Shown: one piece after another, positions 2,451-5,258 of the stretch
Layout of the letters: the number at the start of each line of letters is the position of its first letter
How positions within the stretch are numbered: the stretch's first letter is position 1
Source: 2-01-FULL-49-17 sp964553025
Lineage (GTDB): Bacteria > Patescibacteriota > Minisyncoccia > 2-02-FULL-40-12 > GWA2-44-9
DNA length: 5,258 nt
Assembly (NCBI GenBank): GCA_964553025.1
Contig: CAZKJF010000008.1
Location: 1-5,258, forward strand
Direction of reading: 5' to 3'
Translations under genes and position numbers: made by a program
Notes under the pieces: model-generated
What the model saw: only the letters and a program-made list of their open reading frames with translations
Databases searched by the model: none
What the model was told of the DNA's origin: nothing

Positions 2451-5258
2451 TGGCCGATAGCGATCAAAAAAATCCGAACATGAGCGCCGATCAGAACGAT
2501 TCGAATTGGATTTCGATTTTTGAGGCTTCGAAGAATTCGCCTTATTCACAGGCTTATTTATCGCTTCTCGTCCGCCAAGGAAAAATTTTCGCCAAGAAGA
2601 TCGGCCGTAATTGGTTTACTACCCAGCAAGCAGTTGATGATTACGTCAAAAAGCAAAGCATCGTCATCACATTGCCCAAGAGCATGTTCGGTCGCGGCAC
2701 CGGCAAAGAAGGCATCGAGGAAAGTTTGCTTGAGCAAGTTCAAAAGCAATACAAAAAAATCCGCCGTCCGATCTTAACTGCGTCCCTTGATGACGAATCT
2801 TCGAACACCGCCGGTTCATCCAATCTTCTTAAGGAATTCCAAAAGCTGAACGCTCAAGCTCCCACTGAGCCGACATTGCGTTCCTCTAAACAGGCTGTAC
2901 CGCAGCAGCCGGAGATTTCCGAACCCAAGCCGCTTGCAGATGCGCCCGTCGTACCGGCTGCTGAATCCAAACCCGCATCCCCGACACCGATTATGGACAG
3001 TGCGGCGCCAAAGACAATCGCTTCGCAACAGCCGGTTGCTTCCGCGATGCAACCGGCGGCTTCCGTAAATCCGTCAATACCCGCCGGAGATTTTTCACAA
3101 AAACTCGATAAGCTTTCAGAGGCGCTCAATACGTTTGCCGGAAAGCTCAATGAGAAAGTTACTCAACCGATCCCGGTCCGACCCGCGCCGACTGACGGCA
3201 ATTCAAATATTTTACAAAAGCTTGATAAACTTTCTGAATCGCTTAATACATTTGCAAACGCGACAAAAGAACAAACAAAGCAGATTACTTCGACACTTTC
3301 AAAACCAACGCCAGTCGAGGTAACTCTTAGTCGTCCGGAAGAAGATGCAGTGCCGATCAATCGACCGGATTCTCGCGCCGATCAGCATTTGGCTGAAATC
3401 GCCGAGATTGCTTCTTTGAACTCCGGCGTCATCGAAAAGATTGATAAACTTTCCGATTCGATAGAGAACTTTACTCGCCAAGTAGCAGAAAAAGGCCCTG
3501 CGTCCCAACCGCTGATTGATCCCGAGTTGAACAGTGAACTTAAAGAATACTTAGCAATCGAACAAAGTTCATTCGGCCATAGATTCAAAAAGTTTAATAG
3601 ATTCTCGAGCTCGATCCGGGGTAATTCCTTGGGCCTCGGTGCGCTGGCGATCGGCGCAATCATCGCTATTTTCATTCTTGTGGGCGGGCCGACATTCAGC
3701 GATACCAATACGATCTTGATGCGCATTAAGCAGGTATTCAAAGATGCCGACAAGATCCAAGGCCATTTTGCCGGCACCCAGGCCAATGAAGTCCTTATCC
3801 TCGATAAAACCGGCAATGTTTCTATTCAGGGTCACATCGAGACCGAAGGCCAGCTGCGCAGCCATGCCGAGGACGGCGTGGCTCCGATCGTGGTTGATTC
3901 GGTAGCGAAAGTCGACAATCTCAACGCCGACTATTTGGATAACTTAGATTCCAAGGATTTCACCCTTGCGTTCGTAACCAAGAACGGCAATTTGACCTAT
4001 GAGGACGTGAAGCTCGAAGGCAACGTTGAGATCGGCAAAGACCTGACTGTTAAGGGCGCCTTTAAGATCATGGACGAACTGCAAGTCTACGGCGGGCTGG
4101 GCGTCTTCGGGGATGCGGTTTTCGGCAAGGATGTTACGCTCACAAGCGGGAATTTAAACATCAAAAACGGTACGCTTACAGTCGGCAGCACGGCTCTTGT
4201 TCAGAATTTGAACGCCGAATACTGGAACGGCATGAAGGCGACGAATTTGAACCTCGATTACATCGTTTCTAACGGCGGCATCACTTCACGCAGCATTTCA
4301 GTCGGCGGTTTGACGACCGGACCTATCACCGCCAACGGCCCAGCATTCTTTAATACGAGCGTCTGGTCGCCGAACGCGTCCTTCAAGACTTTGGGCGTCG
4401 GCGGCGACGCGTCATTCGGATCCAAAAATGATCCGGCGGCGGCCGCGTTCACCGTGTATTCCAAATATTTCACGATTGATAACAGCGGGAATGCACAAAC
4501 AGCGGGCGACATTACCTCCGGCGGCAACCTGATTGTCGGTGGCGGCCTGACGATCAACGGTCCTATTTTGTCGGACTTGATTCCATCGGGTTCATACAAT
4601 CTCGGCTCTTCGACAAATCCGTGGAATGAACTGTTCGTGAATAACTTGTCGTTCAATTCAGCTTCCATCTCGAATAATTTGGAAGTCAGCGGCTACGCGT
4701 CAGCATCTCAATATTTCGGCGGCAACTTGGAAAGCTGTGTGGGTTCCAACGCCTTGCAATGGGACAACGGTGCCTTTGCTTGTACTGGCCTTTTGTCCGG
4801 TTCAGGCGCCGACTCCGACATCCCGTTCCTCACCCTCAACAATACCTCCTCGCTTTCCTTCGAACGCGCCTTGGCTGGTACTGCCAACCAAATCACGCTT
4901 ACTGACGGCGGAGCGAACGGCTCACTGGCAATCTCGATTCCGAATCAGTTTGTAATTCCGGCCGCGGCGTCAGTCTCCACGAATTTCGAAGTTACGGGCG
5001 CGGCAAGCGCCTCGCAACTGTATGGAGCTGGCCTGGCATCGTGCGGCGGAAATAATTTCCTTCAGTGGAGTTCTGGTTTGTTCGGTTGCGCCACTCCATC
5101 CGGTACTGGTGTTGCCGCCTTCTCCGGCATCGAAATCACCAACGACAACGGCTCCACCTACGTCCACGTCGGTTCTATCTCATTCGAAGCCAACAACTTT
5201 GATGTTGCTACCGTAGGCTCCCAATCCCTGATCAAACTGGACTGGCTCAACGGCCCGG
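2450..5258 (+). CDS. giant HTH-transmembrane-fibre surface protein, C-terminus cut by window
   Basis: 936 codons without a stop, continuing past the window. Domains in order: an HTH_17/MerR-like domain at about 20-68 (SIFEASKNSPYSQAYLSLL, then RQGKIFAKKIGRNWFTT and QQAVDDYV); a flexible Pro/Ala/Ser-rich linker at about 137-213; three KLDKLS-type amphipathic repeats starting near 214, 253 and 327; a basic stretch and one membrane helix at about 393-413 (SLGLGALAIGAIIAIFILVGG); then a Gly/Asn/Ser/Thr-rich exterior. The exterior has NLNADYLDNL (490-499) and NLNAEYWNGM (586-595), which resemble tail-fibre repeats, NLGSSTNPWNELFV (717-730), and two repeats of about 102 residues each with a cysteine pair. 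With no cleavable signal it should be a type II protein, N-terminus inside. Likely a cell-surface fibre or adhesin; the role of the cytoplasmic HTH is unknown. ATG 2450 is the first start after the in-frame TAA at 2420; no Shine-Dalgarno precedes it. Confidence 0.85.
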   Translation, partial: MADSDQKNPNMSADQNDSNWISIFEASKNSPYSQAYLSLLVRQGKIFAKKIGRNWFTTQQAVDDYVKKQSIVITLPKSMFGRGTGKEGIEESLLEQVQKQYKKIRRPILTASLDDESSNTAGSSNLLKEFQKLNAQAPTEPTLRSSKQAVPQQPEISEPKPLADAPVVPAAESKPASPTPIMDSAAPKTIASQQPVASAMQPAASVNPSIPAGDFSQKLDKLSEALNTFAGKLNEKVTQPIPVRPAPTDGNSNILQKLDKLSESLNTFANATKEQTKQITSTLSKPTPVEVTLSRPEEDAVPINRPDSRADQHLAEIAEIASLNSGVIEKIDKLSDSIENFTRQVAEKGPASQPLIDPELNSELKEYLAIEQSSFGHRFKKFNRFSSSIRGNSLGLGALAIGAIIAIFILVGGPTFSDTNTILMRIKQVFKDADKIQGHFAGTQANEVLILDKTGNVSIQGHIETEGQLRSHAEDGVAPIVVDSVAKVDNLNADYLDNLDSKDFTLAFVTKNGNLTYEDVKLEGNVEIGKDLTVKGAFKIMDELQVYGGLGVFGDAVFGKDVTLTSGNLNIKNGTLTVGSTALVQNLNAEYWNGMKATNLNLDYIVSNGGITSRSISVGGLTTGPITANGPAFFNTSVWSPNASFKTLGVGGDASFGSKNDPAAAAFTVYSKYFTIDNSGNAQTAGDITSGGNLIVGGGLTINGPILSDLIPSGSYNLGSSTNPWNELFVNNLSFNSASISNNLEVSGYASASQYFGGNLESCVGSNALQWDNGAFACTGLLSGSGADSDIPFLTLNNTSSLSFERALAGTANQITLTDGGANGSLAISIPNQFVIPAAASVSTNFEVTGAASASQLYGAGLASCGGNNFLQWSSGLFGCATPSGTGVAAFSGIEITNDNGSTYVHVGSISFEANNFDVATVGSQSLIKLDWLNGP
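3089..3472 (+). repeat. three diverged KLDKLS-type protein repeats in the fibre gene
   Basis: Within the protein, QKLDKLSEALNTFA (217-230), QKLDKLSESLNTFA (256-269) and EKIDKLSDSIENFT (329-342) are clear copies. The first two are 39 residues apart and also similar in DNA with mostly third-base changes; the third is 73 further on. Leucines and isoleucines fall in a heptad-like pattern, suggesting short coiled coils that may bring chains together beneath the membrane. Confidence 0.8.
4673..5092 (+). repeat. two copies of a 102-residue cysteine-paired fibre repeat
   Basis: NLEVSGYASASQYFGG...LQWDNGAFAC (743-778) and NFEVTGAASASQLYGA...LQWSSGLFGC (845-880) match with 102-residue spacing. Each copy has one Cys before (763, 865) and one after (778, 880) the LQW..G.F motif, 15 residues apart. 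I find no other cysteines in the translated part, so intra-repeat disulphides outside the cell are likely. More copies probably follow beyond the window. Confidence 0.8.

Noticed and set aside
3382..4668. Long minus-strand frames opposite the fibre gene (for example 3382-3816 and 4258-4668)
   Set aside because: They mirror codon bias of the continuous sense gene and have no recognisable domains or start signals.

Overview
The window looks like a piece of a small-genome bacterium, most likely Patescibacteria (CPR), Parcubacteria-like. The evidence is indirect: a compact tRNA/ribosomal-protein cluster with several genes lacking a Shine-Dalgarno sequence, a very basic 43-residue protein between two tRNA genes, and a giant surface fibre protein with an N-terminal helix-turn-helix, one membrane segment and cysteine-paired repeats, an architecture I associate with that radiation. 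No marker gene here fixes the lineage. The standard genetic code fits: tRNA-Trp has anticodon CCA, and TAG, TGA and TAA all act as stops.

Layout. Positions 1-716 hold a + strand cluster: the 3' end of a tRNA-Thr, tRNA-Tyr(GTA), the 43-residue protein, tRNA-Thr(GGT), rpmG (ribosomal protein L33), a long perfect hairpin and tRNA-Trp(CCA). It recalls the common bacterial Thr-Tyr-Gly-Thr-tuf and rpmG-Trp-secE-nusG order, but tRNA-Gly, tuf, secE and nusG are absent. A strong hairpin at 716-752 closes the cluster.

Positions 793-1668 encode a 291-residue protein that I align by eye to EPSP synthase (AroA). Nearly every substrate-binding or catalytic position can be matched in order, yet it is about 140 residues shorter than normal, and no other shikimate-pathway gene is nearby. 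It converges on a 76-residue MerR/excisionase-type DNA-binding protein on the minus strand (1722-1952); two hairpins separate them.

Positions 1953-2449 have no convincing protein gene but much structure: an AT-rich stretch with DnaA-box-like sites and an inverted repeat, a TATAAT element, a strong Shine-Dalgarno-like GGAGGAG with no usable start codon, a threefold 12-bp tandem repeat, and on the minus strand a complete small transcription unit (TTGAGA-17-TATAAT, a foldable body, a hairpin with long U-tracts) that looks like a small RNA of about 80 nt. Its -35 box touches the start codon of the next gene.

Positions 2450-5258 are one open + strand gene running off the window (936 codons seen): HTH, Pro/Ala linker with three KLDKLS-type repeats, one membrane helix, then a Gly/Asn/Ser/Thr-rich fibre with tail-fibre-like motifs and about 102-residue repeats. 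It is probably a surface-anchored adhesin or fibre with a cytoplasmic regulatory or anchoring head. I see no functional link between it and the EPSPS-like gene beyond proximity.
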